Source: Scalesia atractyloides
Taxonomy: Eukaryota; Streptophyta; Magnoliopsida; Asterales; Asteraceae
Reading direction: 5' to 3'
Assembly: GCA_947069175.1 (NCBI GenBank)
Contig: CAMTDV010000019.1
Location: forward strand, 72,725,358 to 72,789,357
Length of the DNA stretch: 64,000 nt
A program made the position numbers and the translations under genes. Shown here piece after piece: positions 24,640 through 35,486 of the stretch (position 1 is the stretch's first letter; each line of letters starts with the position of its first letter). The notes under the pieces are model-generated. The model saw only the letters and a program-made list of their open reading frames with translations, was not told where the DNA came from and did not search any database.

Positions 24640-25800
24640 AACATGTTTAGACAACACGGTGTGAAGGGGCTTGACGAATGGGCGTTAATCGATATGTGAA
24701 CGTCACGCCAGCGCATGTTTAGAATAGTGGCGTGGTGGAAAAAAGGAGGATGTGAGAAAGGATGTGGAAAAGAGGCGTTATTCGATATGTGGCATATATT
24801 TTTTATTGATATATTTATTTAATGATTATATATATTATCTATTAATATTTATAAAAATAGCATTATTACTAATATAATAATTATCAATAATAAAAACACT
24901 TGCAAAAATTAAATAAAAAAAAGATTACGTTACTAAAAAAACCGATTACATAATTTAAACTTAAAAACGCAACATAAAAACATAATCTAAAATAACCGAA
25001 ACTAGGTACGATATTTATCCATGATTTCTTTTTTTAATTTCACGTACTCCCGCTCTTCGCCTTCAAGGTGATCGATCTTTATAGCAAGTATTTTCATATC
25101 CGTTCACTTTTGTCAACACCAACTCTTATTGCCTATCCACAGATATACACGACGATCCTCTTTTGCTTTTTCTTTTTCGGCCTCGGTTTTCTTTTTATGG
25201 TTTTATTTTTTTCGCGTAGAGGATTTGGGTGCCTGTAAGTTGAGTTTCCGTTACGGACTCAGGTGTAGGTGGAGTTTGGGATAGAGGAGTGAGTGGTTAA
25301 TGAGGAAACATAAAAGGTAGGTTCGCTAGAAGTTGAGCGTACGCTAAAGGTAGGTTCGCTAGAAGTTGAGACCCTTGAGGCGAAGTGGTGTTCGGTAGTT
25401 CGTCGAACCATAGGGTTTGTTCGGATCAAAATTGTGGTTGTGTGGATGCATTATTTTTTTATAAAAAGTTAAGAGATTTTATGAAAATGAAGGTTGAGAC
25501 GAGTTGGATAGAAGAGAGTGAGGTGAAACTGGTAAGTTTTTTATACAGATGGGGTGAATTATTTTTTAAATAAAAAATATTTTTTTGAATAAAAAATCTT
25601 TTTTTTTAAATTACGTTGTTGGGGTCGAACGGCTAGTAACCACGTCCAATCAGATCATGTCACGTCAACGGTCAGTTAACATCAACGCCGGTGGAAAATC
25701 TCAAGCCTTGTTTACAACGCCGTCAACAACGCGAGGTTCGGTGTGGTGTGTGCAGCGTGAAAGGGCATAAACGTCGCACTTCCACACCCACACCATGTGA
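24640..25800 (-). mobile_element. Decayed PIF/Harbinger-type element
   Basis: It contains the remnant of a SANT/NAM-associated ORF on the minus strand (25002-25200). Sequences near both edges look alike in inverse orientation: ACGGTGTGAAGGGGCTTGACG with GGCGTTAATCG on the left, and the reverse complement of the right edge has ATGGTGTGGGTGTGGAAGTG. Exact termini and a 3-bp TSD could not be fixed. Confidence 0.45.
25002..25200 (-). pseudogene. Internally deleted SANT/NAM-associated ORF of a Harbinger element
   Basis: On the minus strand a Lys-rich stretch leads into KAKEDRRVYLWIGN, corresponding to the start of the SANT domain in the better-preserved copy at 50441-51957 (RRVYPWTDDEEVVL). After a stop and a frame change it resumes with MKILAIKIDHLEGEEREYVK and KLKKEIMDKYRT before a TAG stop at 25002-25004. 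This C-terminal end matches the tail of the same family (MKFLTMKTYHLGLEERE at 51849-51905). The middle of the protein is missing, so this is an internal deletion product. Confidence 0.6.
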
Positions 25801-27246
25801 TCTTGTTAAAGAAATCTGGTTTAGAAGCCCAAATTTTGAAAATATATCTATATCTGTAAAAAAATAATTGATGTGTAATGTCTTAAAGGTACGTTATTGA
25901 AACGTAAGAAATAAAAAGATAAATGTAATTATGGTTAAGCTTGGACTTTACAAACATAAAAGAAATGTTCCCTATCTTATAGGGGGTTTATAGTTTATCA
26001 GATTGTTAAAAAACATTGCTCTTGACTAGTACCAATAAAGTACCAATAAAGATCAACAGAGTTTGTTGTATATGTTTTAAATATCAAAGGGCATGATGAA
26101 ATAATTATTTAATAGCATAATATAACAAATTATTATTGTTGTTGCTGCTGTTGTTCTAGTTGCTGTTGTTTAGTAATAACTTCAAAATATAGATTGGTTA
26201 ATAAATTGTATCATCAAAAATAATACTTAAATCGATATGGACTCTCTCTTTTGAAGGCTTACCCAGGGGCAAGCTTAAGCTCACTTTTTAGGCCCAGCGT
26301 ACTCTTTTTGCTTTGCTTCAAAAGTGCCACTTTCAGACTGCTAAGCGCATTTTTAGGCCAAATTATGATGCAATTCCGGCCAAAAATCATCTCAACTGGT
26401 TTGAACAGGTCTGAAACAATTATGCCAACCCTAAAAAAACTTGGGATCAACCTAAAACAATCTAAATTAGCCCTAAAGAAGTCTAAAACGTGCCTGAAAC
26501 CCCTAAAAATTTTGTACTTATACTATACGTCTCGCCTAAAAAAACTCTTCCTTTGAAAGCGCTTTGTACTGAAGCCCAAGACTCACCCATTGTGCATTGA
26601 GTGAGCCTTGCGCCTTTGAAAACTATGTATGGGTCCAAGGGATTGGGTCTTGAACCAGTTAGGACTTCTGGATCCAAACTGGCCAAGACCGGTCCTTGTG
26701 CATCTCTTTTAGGGATGACAACTGAACCCAAATTTGAGGGGTAAACCCAAAACCAAAACATCTGGAACGGGTGGAATTAGTTTTAAAATTTCGTGGGTGT
26801 GGTATACGTATGGTATGGGATTAATTAGGTAACACCTGTCTCGATTGCCTTAAAACATTGTATGTTTACCCGAAACATATACCCATTTTTTATATTTTTA
26901 TGTTTATTTTCCATTAAACCTAGTCTAGTAACGTTCATTAAAGTAGTTTCATTATGTGATTTTTTTTCTTTTGGAATATGTGTTTGATAATATTATTTAT
27001 CGTTTTTTATATTTAAGAATTTTAAAGTGATAATGATATTTGTGTAATTTATCATGCTTTAATTTATTGTAATGGTTAAAAATATAAAACCATAATAAGT
27101 AAAACATGTATTTGAAAATCCCAACGATTTATTTTAACAAACTAACGAGTATATCGATAATCACAAATATGCCTCATACCTGACGGGTATTAAGCCAAGT
27201 ATGAAACTAAAATTACCAATACTATTCCAAACCGGCCCATTATCAT
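25801..27246. other. Non-coding gap with a degenerate MITE-like repeat
   Basis: No supported gene. A CAG/TTG-type low-complexity patch lies at 26135-26175. At about 26250-26625 a repeat with TTTTGAAGGC...AAGCTTAAGCTCAC on the left and TGAGTGAGCCTTGCGCCTTTGAAAA on the right looks like a decayed inverted-repeat element. The 101- and 92-codon ORFs there are accidental. Confidence 0.4.
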
Positions 27247-27552
27247 CCCTAAAGTAGAGATGGGCATAAAAACCGGTTCCGAACCCGAACCGGTAGAACC
27301 GAACTGGAACCGGTTCGGTTCCTACCCGACATTAAGTAGAACCGGTTCCGGGTTCAAAATACCCGTTGGTTCCAACCCGGTTCCACAATTTTACCATTTG
27401 AATCGGGTAGTAACCGGTTCCTAACCGTACCCGGTTCCTACCCGTACCCGGTTCCTACGTGGAACCGGTTCCTGACCGTTATAATATTACCGTTAGAACC
27501 GGTTATAGCCGTTAAAATGTTACCGTTGGAACTGGTTATAGCCGTTAAAAGT

Positions 27553-27732
27553 GTTCAACATAAAACTAGTCTAGAAGATGAAGTTGAGTTAGAGCATAAA
27601 ATTGTTGACGAAGAGGAGGACGAAGAAGTGGAGACTAACGATTCGGACGACGATTGTACCGAGGTACCCGCACCTAAGAGAAACTCGTCGGAAAGTGTTG
27701 CACCTGCCGCTAGTAAACGATCAAAGAAATAA
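27553..27732 (+). pseudogene. Acidic C-terminal tail, probably of a hAT transposase
   Basis: An open frame ends with LEDEVELEHKIVDEEEDEE, then a Ser/Asp-rich linker and basic SKRSKK before TAA at 27730-27732. It sits inside the hAT-type element, has unusually high non-AT codon content for its surroundings, and lacks any catalytic domain. The most economical reading is the 3' end of the parent transposase kept after internal deletion; capture of host coding sequence is the alternative. Confidence 0.4.
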
Positions 27733-28034
27733 AATCTTACTAGAACCGGTTCTGAGTAATTTTTTATTTTTTTTTGTAATCGGTTAATTTTTTTTATATA
27801 TTGTAACCGATTAATTTGTTTTTTAATTTTAACCGATTATTGTTACTATTTTTATTTATCAATGTAACTAATAATAAAAATCAAACATAACAAACACAAT
27901 AGAAAGAAACATTACACAAACTTTATTAAAACACCAACGATAACATTTATCAGGAACCGGTAAGTAGGAAGGGGTCTATATACAAAAAAAAAACGATTTT
28001 TTAATCAGGAACCGGTTCCACCGGTAACATTTTA

Positions 28035-28262
28035 TCAGGAACCGGTTCTGAACAGTCAAAGTCAGGTTTTTACTGTCAGGAACCGGTTCTGAACAGTAAA
28101 AGTCAGGTTTTTACTGTTCAGAACCGGTTCTGAACAGTCAAAGTCAGGTTTTTACTGTCAGGAACCGGTTCTGAACAGTAAAAGTCAGGTTTTTACTGTT
28201 CAGAACCGGTTCTGAACAGTAAAAGTCAGCTTTTTACTGTCAGGAACCGGTTCTGAACACTG
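28035..28262. repeat. 41-bp minisatellite with GAACCGGTTC palindrome
   Basis: ACCGGTTC recurs at 28041, 28082, 28123, 28164, 28205 and 28246, exactly 41 bp apart each time. Each unit is GAACCGGTTCTGAACAGT followed by AAAGTCAGGTTTTTACTGT. The flanks add further unphased ACCGGTTC copies. Confidence 0.9.
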
Positions 28263-28396
28263 TCAGGAACCGGTTCCGCACCATACCCGGTTCCACACCA
28301 TACCCGGTTCCAATGACATCCAAGCAGAACCGGTTACGGGTTGGAACCGGTTCCGGGTAATAATAAAACCCGATTATGCCCATCTCTACCCTAAAG

Positions 28397-29048
28397 TATG
28401 TTTTGCATTCTTCCAACTAAGCTCAAATCAAACCATATACTTTATTTTCACTAACAATAGAGAACATTTTACCAATTATTTTGTTATAATTTTATACGTA
28501 TAAGGATACGTTAATTGGCGAGTTGCGGCGGTCGGTTTTAAATATGAAAGCGTATTCGGAAACATGAAAAGTATGTTGTAGAAATTAACTTTAGGAAATA
28601 CACAAGCAGGTTGGCATTAGGATACTTTTAACAAGCGTGTTGCGGTGGTTGATTTTAAACATGGAAGCATAGATAAAAAAAACACATCGCAACAGATTTC
28701 AGAAAAAAAAATTGATAAGTACGTTGTTGCATAAATTAACATTAGGAGATACAAAACCAGGTTTGTTTTTAAAAATTTAGTTTGTTAAGTATATTATTAA
28801 TATTTAAGATTTAAAATTTTGTAGGTAGATAGTAAAAAGAATTTTAAAAAAAAAATACTGAGCTATATAGTAAAAAGGAATGTTTTTTTAACTATCTACG
28901 TAAATTGTGAAGAGAAATTTTATTTATTAGGAGGGGAAAAGCTAAAAAGAACTAAACATGCTTGTAAATAAAAAATAAACTACTTATGACCTCAATGTAC
29001 GGTGTGGCGATGGATTAGATACACTAGCAAACCGGCAAAAGAAAGGAG
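28397..29048. other. Non-coding gap
   Basis: AT-rich spacer. Two similar ~100-bp stretches (about 28515-28600 and 28630-28760, both with GTTG(C)GG(T/C)GG and ATTAGGA(A)ATAC words) suggest an old duplication. No gene. Confidence 0.45.
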
Positions 29049-29056
29049 GATGAAAG

Positions 29057-29405
29057 CAGAGGCGTACAAATCGGTTTTTTTTTTAACTGAAAACTGAACC
29101 GATTTTTTTCTTAAAAACAAAAACCGGTTTTTTTAGAACTGGTTGCGGTTACTAACCGGTTTTCCAAACCCAAAAGAGTAACTGGTCCAACCGGTTCGGT
29201 TCGGTTCGGTTTATAACCAGTTTATGCCAAAAAAAACCGGTTTTTAAACCGGTTAAAACCGGTTTCGGTTTTTAAACCGGTTTTGAAGATAAAGATCCCT
29301 AACCGGTATACTAACCGGCGGTTCGGTTCTAAAACCGGTTATAAAATAACCGGTTTTGGTTTTTTCCCAGTTTGGTTATAAAACTGGTTTTTTTGTACAC
29401 ATCTA
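29057..29405. mobile_element. hAT-type MITE (349 bp), 7/8 TSD
   Basis: The ends CAGAGGCGTACAAA and (reverse complement of the right end) TAGATGTGTACAAA are hAT-like inverted repeats. The flanks are GATGAAAG (29049-29056) and GATGAAAT (29406-29413). The interior is almost entirely AACCGGTTT and GGTTCGGTT words in both orientations, so a single strand could fold extensively. Confidence 0.75.
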
Positions 29406-29412
29406 GATGAAA

Positions 29413-29465
29413 TGGTATCGAACCCGGGGACGATCTGATCACCAGGCTACCAGCCTACTTTGTTT
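29413..29465 (-). repeat. tRNA-like (SINE-head) fragment
   Basis: On the minus strand GGTAGCCTGGTGATCAG resembles a Pol III A box and CGGGTTCGATACC a B box, about 30 bp apart. There is no complete cloverleaf or tail, so this is probably a SINE or tRNA-derived fragment. Confidence 0.35.
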
Positions 29466-29889
29466 CCATATATATAAACATATAACTTCAGCAAAGTGAA
29501 TACGAGGTTATTACGCATTTAATTTTAGACACGAAACCTATCAAAACTATATAGTTTAATAAAATTAACTAAATCCTGTAATTGCCTAGTTTCATCTCCA
29601 CTATTTTTGCATCCATGATTAAAAACCCCATGATCGATCATTTACGAGACCTTTCTTCCTCAATTATTTATCACAATCGATAATCATATATTAGATGATA
29701 AAAAGTCTCTCTCTGTTGAAAGCTAACGAGCCTAAAGTTGATTATTCTTCCTGAGTATAAATCCAATCCTAAAACCGAGTGTTTAATCCAATTCCAAATT
29801 GGATAATGGCTCTAGAGATGAAGTGAAAAATAATGTAGTAAATGAAAGTAATACTAAGATACTACAACAATAAAAACATCAAAGGTTAG
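29466..29889. other. Non-coding gap
   Basis: AT-rich spacer with no ORF or repeat that I can support. Confidence 0.45.
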
Positions 29890-30240
29890 TGTCACGGGGT
29901 TATCTTTCGATTCCCATGTGGCGTCCTTATTTTTCCAGGGATAAGTTGTAACAACTCTCCAAAGCACCCTAAACCGAATCAAAACGAAGAACCGGACACG
30001 CAAATCGAGACGCGTCACGCAAAATGAAGCAGACTCACCTGGGCAGCCCAGGCGCCACGCGCCAGAGACCTGTGTCTCTGTCGCGACGCGCGGGAGAGGC
30101 CAGGTGACACATGTTTCCTTTCGCGACAAGTGGCAAGCCTATACTCGTTACGAGGCTAACCTGGCCTAGCTAGGTGTCTCAAGCGCCATGCAAGAGGGGA
30201 CCAAAAATCCCGCGCGACGCGCGGGAGAGGCCAAACTGGC

Positions 30241-30251
30241 CTATAAAAAGG
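30241..30251 (+). promoter_or_regulatory. TATA box of solo LTR
   Basis: CTATAAAAAGG lies about 295 bp inside the LTR, downstream of the GC-rich U3-like region and upstream of a CT-rich leader. Confidence 0.55.
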
Positions 30252-30412
30252 CAGGCGTGGTAATGAAGCAGTTGCACTTGTTCGATCGACTTTTGACGAA
30301 CACTATCTCTCGAATCCTCGTTTCTCTGAACAACAACACCCCCCAAACCCCTAAAACCTGCGAAATGTTGTCCAATGTAAGTATCTTAACCCCCGATCAC
30401 TAATTCGTTACC

Positions 30413-30586
30413 CTACCCGATTGATTTAGGACCCACCGACGCATGTCGAGGCTCTGTCTAACTAAGTTCGTTGGGGTTCTGTCTCGTGTTGTATGGCATC
30501 CTACCCGATTGATTTAGGACCCACCGACGCATGTCAAGGCTCTGCCTGACTAAGTTCGTTGGGGTTCTGTCTCGCGTTGTATGGCT
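30413..30586 (+). repeat. Tandem duplication, 2 x ~88 bp, in solo LTR
   Basis: CTACCCGATTGATTTAGGAC starts copies at 30413 and 30501. Both end with TCTCG(T/C)GTTGTATGGC. Only a handful of differences separate them. Confidence 0.9.
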
Positions 30587-32335
30587 AAAGTGACTTGGGT
30601 TAATTTACTAACACATGTGCATTGTATGTTTTAACATAAATTCCAGGAAGTAATCAAGAATTGTCACCAGGAAATCCGTAGAAATACCTAAGTTTTCAAT
30701 ATGAGTACATTCTCTTTTTGTAAATTTTTTGTGAGTCAAACTGTTTTACGAAAACTTCAAAATGTTTTAATTATGCTTAACAGTGATTGAGTATATGTAT
30801 TCTACAATTACTACCGGTATGTTGGATTTTTTTTATACATTATTTGAATCCGTTACTATTGGACGAAGAGTTTGCCAATGAGTAACATGACCCACAAGTC
30901 AGGTGTTGACAATACTGAATGAATAATTGTGTAGATATAAACATTGTAATCGCTGATGCTCTCAATCATGTAAAGTTAAAAATACTTGTTTTGATTAAAC
31001 TGGAATGCACTCGCCAGTATTTCTTGCTGATAAAATGTTTTTAAACGCGTTTCAGGTAACTTAATGTGAAGCTAATAGAAGCCAGCTGGAGAGCACAGAA
31101 GGCTTAGAAAAGTGGCTATAAAGTTGCCTAAATAAAAGGAGTTTATGTTTTACATAAATTAGGGTTTGTCCCTACAAAATGTATTGTATTTGAAACTTGG
31201 GTCTTATCCCAATTGTTTACTTATAAAAGTTTGGTGTTTTGAAACTCTGATAATATTTCCTAACTACGGTCCTGGTGTTTTAATTCCGCTGCCAAATTGA
31301 TAAACACCGATACCACCAGCTCTGTGTCTCGCGGCTCCCGCTCCCGTGGTAGGGGTCGGGGGTTGCGACATAAGCCAAACCATCCTGCTCTTTATGCGGG
31401 TCACAGGTTTCGTCCTGTCTTGGACTAATCTGAGGAGCGGCGCCATGCGTTCGTTGTATAGACACGTAAGCACGTACACCTTCTTATCTACTGATGCCGT
31501 CCTTGATAAGGTCCCGGACTAGCCAGTAAACCCAAGCGTTCAAGTACAACCCATAGCATAACGATCTTTGAACATTTGTCCTGTGACACTCTCCCACCAT
31601 CATTTCATGCACGGCCTCGTGCATACTCGCCATCTCATACCAGCTCACATACTTAGGCGATGCATCTTTCTCGAATGTAGAGCATGATTCACTTTGGGAG
31701 GGTAGGACACCCGATAGCACAACAAGCATGATCTTCTTTGTGAAGTATTGCATCGGATCACTTATGTTGGCGCCGACGTTCGCCAGTGGTTTCGGAAATA
31801 CGAGAAAAGATTGTAACAACTTTCACCCTTCATCTTTTACGGTGTTGCTTGTACCATAGTTTTTGAACACGAACACGGAGGTCTTCATTAACATCATACT
31901 AGGGCGGCGTTCACGATCCCATACGCGCGGCGTACAAAAACCTTCACCGAATTGCCTCATGTTTGGTCTTCTCCCACCACCATTGCGTAACCATACTCTA
32001 AATGTTAAGCTTATTTTGGTTAAAAGTCACGTTTCAAGTATCCGAGAATCGACTTGCTCTAATACCACTTTGTCACGGGGTTATCATTCGCTCCCTGTGT
32101 GGCGTCCCCATTCCCCCAGGGATAAGCCAAATTATCCGACTATTTGTGTGGGTCATTGGTTTGATCATGCCTTAAACTCAACAGGAGAGCAGCGTCAACT
32201 CTCGACCAGTGGAGTATTCGTCACATAGACACGACTAGGCACGTACACTTTCTTATCCGTTAGGACTAGCCAGTAAACCCAAGTGTTCAAGTACAACCCA
32301 TAGCATAACTATCTTCAAACATTTGGCCCGTGACA

Positions 32336-33066
32336 CTGTTCTCTACAATCCATACCACAAAAAATAGAAGGCTAAATGATTTGATATCTTGTATATAAAT
32401 ACATAAAATCTATTCAAGATTGGAATTGTTTGCCCTCAAATCTCTTTGTAAAATATTCGATATTTTGGGAATAGGCTAGTGAAACGATAGATGGATTGAA
32501 TTTATACATAGAATGCATCAATTATTTAGAGTCGAACTGCCATATGCTCTCTGCTTAAAGATCACCCCATAGCTCAACTGAACAATGGAAGGCAAGATTT
32601 CCTAACAAAAGATCTCGATAACCAGCCGGATTATCTCAAACCCCCCACCAAAAGATCTCAAAAACCACAAGATTGAAGCGATAACACACCGGGAAAGATG
32701 AAGATATACCACTTTTAAACCTTATCGACCTTTAAGTATCACTAGTTTAAAAGTTTGAACTGGTTAAGAGCAGGAACAAGGATGTGTTGTGGTCGATTTT
32801 AGAAAGTAGAATGTTGCGAAACTATTGAATGGATGGAAACAAAACAGGTGAAAATGATTTTTAAAAAATAGATTTAATAGGAACTACGCCGTTTCGATGG
32901 GTTTTGCATTTAAGGTTAGATACGTAACAACCCCATATTCATTTTTCTCGCATAACTCCTAGACATTTGTCATCATTCTAAGTTATATGATTTTTTATTT
33001 CTCGCCTCTCTTATAAATAACGAAATTTAAAAAACATACTTTAAATATTTAATAAATCTAAATGGA
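32336..33066. other. Non-coding gap
   Basis: No gene. ACGTAACAACCCCATATTC at 32926 resembles an LTR start, but I could not find a matching end. Confidence 0.4.
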
Positions 33067-33082
33067 TACTTATTGTTTAGTT

Positions 33083-33206
33083 TTTATTTTAGAAAAAGAA
33101 AACAAATTTCTTCAATCATATCACCTATAGGACTTGAACCCACGACTTCTAAACCTTGGTGTTACTATAGGTTTTGTCTTTATCAATAGATCACCAACCC
33201 TATTGG
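33083..33206 (-). mobile_element. SINE with target-site duplication
   Basis: On the minus strand GGTTGGTGATCTATTGATAA (A-box-like) and GTGGGTTCAAGTCCTATAGG (B box) lie in order, followed by a T/A-rich tail. TACTTATTGTTTAGTT (33067-33082) and TACTTATTATTTAGTT (33207-33222) flank the segment, a 16-bp duplication with one mismatch. The length of 124 bp fits plant SINEs. Confidence 0.65.
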
Positions 33207-33222
33207 TACTTATTATTTAGTT

Positions 33223-33593
33223 ATGTATAGTAATTTAAGTACCCAAATAACTTTTTATTAAATCACCAACCCTATTGGTACTTATTATGAGATATTTTCA
33301 GATTCTTAAAATTTTTTCAAATTTTGCCAATTTCAACCAATTCAAGCACTTGAAATAATTAATCCTGCCAACCCTCTCTCGAGTTACCGCATCCCTACAC
33401 TTGGGATACATTGTCCCCAATGTATTGTGCAATGTATAATCCGACTCGAGATATACCACCTACAAACCATAACCGGCTAACGACCTACTCGACTCAACAA
33501 ATAACACCACTCCCAACACAACGGTTCACACCACCAAATACACAAAAAACAAATAAAAAAACAAGACAGAGAAACAAATGCACCTGATCAGAA
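33223..33593. other. Non-coding gap
   Basis: It contains a second copy of ATCACCAACCCTATTGGTAC (33265), also present at 33191 at the SINE edge. Otherwise no structure that I can support. Confidence 0.4.
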
Positions 33594-35027
33594 AATCAGT
33601 GAGTGTCTGTAGTAGTGCGGCTGCTGCGATCCAACCAGAATATACGCATCTCCTGGATTCTTTGATATCTCACCGGGATGTTGCCAAACATCTCCACACT
33701 TGAATCATTGCATCCGTAAAGATTGGAACATAGTAACCTGCCAAAACACAACACACACCAAAACGAAATTGAACAATACAAACTCTACATCCTCGCGCTT
33801 CCTCCCGAGAGCGCTAAGTTTAAAGGTCTTCAGCCAGACCGTACCTGATGTGCTCGGGGTGGTTCAGATGCTTGCTTGCTTCCCCACTTTTCCACATACA
33901 ACTCCATCCAATTTTGTGGGAGGTTTGCAGCTTTACGCCAGTTGAGGTCAGATTCAGCTTGATTGCCCCCACTCATTCCTGCCATCAGGTGGTTTTCCTT
34001 CATCTGATTAGCTTCTTGTATTCACTCTTTTCACCCGATCTCCATCACCTTCAACCTTCGACATGTCAAACTCAACACCACTCGCATTTGACCTAGCTGT
34101 GCTAACACTAGAAACATGTTCGTTAGTAGCAACTGTGTGACTCAAGTCATCAACAATATCGTAAGAAATGGATTTTAAAAACACATTAAAGTACAACTTA
34201 CGATTCTCGTAGCTCATAGTGACCATTTCGTTTCTAAAATCGATTTAGGCGTTCGCTATATACAAGAATGGGCGACCCAAAACTACCTGCGTCTGCTCGT
34301 AGGTCCGCGACGGTGCGTAATCGATCACCATAAAATCCACCGAGTAGTAAAACTCGCCCAATTGTATCACCACATCTTTCACAACCCCTCGGGGTTGTTT
34401 CCAACTTGCGTCTGCAAACATAGCCATGCTGTCAACCGCGTGTAGAGGACCAAAGTCGTACTGGTCATATAGGCTCCCTGGGAGGACACTCATCCCAGCT
34501 CCATAATCCAGTAATGCTCGGTGGATCTTGAACTTCCCAACTTTGATCAGAACAATTGGTTCCCCTAAGTCGCTTCCATTTCCATCCTCATGTGCTTCAC
34601 GTAATCCTGCAATCACATGAGAAACAGGCACACAATTATCATAACAGTTACTTTTAGGAACGGGATTTACACCACTGATCGGTATATTCTTTGCATTCTT
34701 GGGGTTAGTTTGGGTGTCACTTGGCAGCTTCCCATTCTGATGCTTCAGATTAGCTACCTCGCTAGCTAATTGGCCCATTTGTTTCGTCAACGATTGGGTG
34801 GCCTTATCACGGATTTCATCTTTTTGATCCCTTGCATCATCAAGTTGATTCCTCCTCTGCATCTCTGCTTGCATCGCCTTCAACGTCTCCATCATCTGAG
34901 TACCGCCCTGACCATTACCTTGCTGGTAATTTCTTTGATAACTAGTTACAATAATGCCATAGTCATTTACACCATTAATTAAGGAATGATCATTGGCTAA
35001 TAGAAACCCACGTGCATACTCCTTCAC
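33594..35027 (-). pseudogene. Athila-like Ty3/gypsy gag-pol fragment (protease region and flank)
   Basis: The main open part (34245-35027, minus) has a coiled Gag tail (KQMGQLASEVANLKHQNGKL) and then an aspartic-protease-like segment with LLDYGAGMSVLPGSLYDQYD, ending VVLGRPFLYIANA. This order is typical of Athila/Tat-type elements. The usual D-S/T-G-A is DYGA, so the active site is altered. After the frame break the homology continues at 34226-34160 (YENRKLYFNVF). Further decayed coding (PVRYQRIQEMRIFWLD at 33781-33600) follows. RT and integrase are absent. Confidence 0.65.
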
Positions 35028-35486
35028 TCACTTAAACATAAATGAATACTGATAAAAAATCATAAAAGATATAAGATGTAACTGAACAAGTCAAATTATT
35101 GGCTAAGATGACGTAATAACATTTATTTAATTAAAGGAAACTTAATTACGGACTGTAAAGAAAAATTGAAATAGACAGAAATGCTTACTTTTTTGTCAAT
35201 AGAGTTTAATATTTAAGAGCATCTTCATCACGTTAGAACATATGGGATTCAAAATTGATGGAGATGAAAACCAGATGAAGCATACGTTGGAGGAGGCAAC
35301 GTGTACTTGTCTGGTCCGTTGCATTGGATGCATCCGGATTGTTTGTGTGAGCCTTCAGTTTTGAGTTGTTATCATTGAACATAAAGAAACTACCCTTATA
35401 TACATCACATTTCTACACATAAACTAAACCAAACCCACACCACTCTCATCCATTTCACAATAATTTCTCATCTTTTTTTTTTTCAA
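35028..35486. other. Non-coding gap
   Basis: Flank of the SANT remnant. GAGCATCTTCATCACGTTAGA near 35218 may be a Harbinger end, but I could not pair it convincingly. Confidence 0.35.

Larger units (their letters stand above)
27255..28388 (+). mobile_element. hAT-type non-autonomous element (1134 bp), perfect 8-bp TSD
   Basis: The inverted termini are TAGAGATGGGCATAA (left) and TTATGCCCATCTCTA (right). CCCTAAAG stands at both 27247-27254 and 28389-28396, a perfect 8-bp duplication as expected for hAT. Inside are an acidic C-terminal coding remnant (27553-27732) and a very high density of GAACCGGTTC palindromes, including a 41-bp minisatellite. No full transposase is present. Confidence 0.88.
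29947..31370 (+). mobile_element. Solo LTR (1424 bp) nested in the TRIM-like left LTR
   Basis: It begins TGTAACAACTCTCC and ends GGTCGGGGGTTGCGACA. It interrupts the GGGATAAGCCAAA sequence of the older LTR, whose uninterrupted copy is seen at 32115-32128, so the insertion point is directly visible. The flanking 5-mers are TAAGT and TAAGC. It contains a TATA box (CTATAAAAAGG at 30241), two copies of GCGACGCGCGGGAGAGGCCA and an 88-bp tandem duplication. Confidence 0.85.
29890..32335 (-). mobile_element. TRIM-like small LTR element, minus orientation, with a nested solo LTR
   Basis: Two direct repeats of about 265-270 bp both begin TGTCACGGGGTTATC and end GTGACA: 32071-32335, and 29890-29946 plus 31371-31588 (split by the later solo LTR). 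Read on the minus strand, the right repeat is followed by AAGTGGTATTAGAGCAAG, a good match to the initiator-Met-type PBS. The left repeat is preceded by the purine-rich GATGGTGGGAGAG. The internal part is only 482 bp (31589-32070) and non-coding apart from a motif-less 111-codon ORF. Size and layout fit a TRIM or an extreme internal deletion. No clear TSD was found (GTTAG versus CTGTT). Confidence 0.7.

Noticed and set aside
31484..31819. 111-codon minus-strand ORF as a host gene
   Set aside because: It lies across the left LTR and internal part of the TRIM-like element, with no motif.
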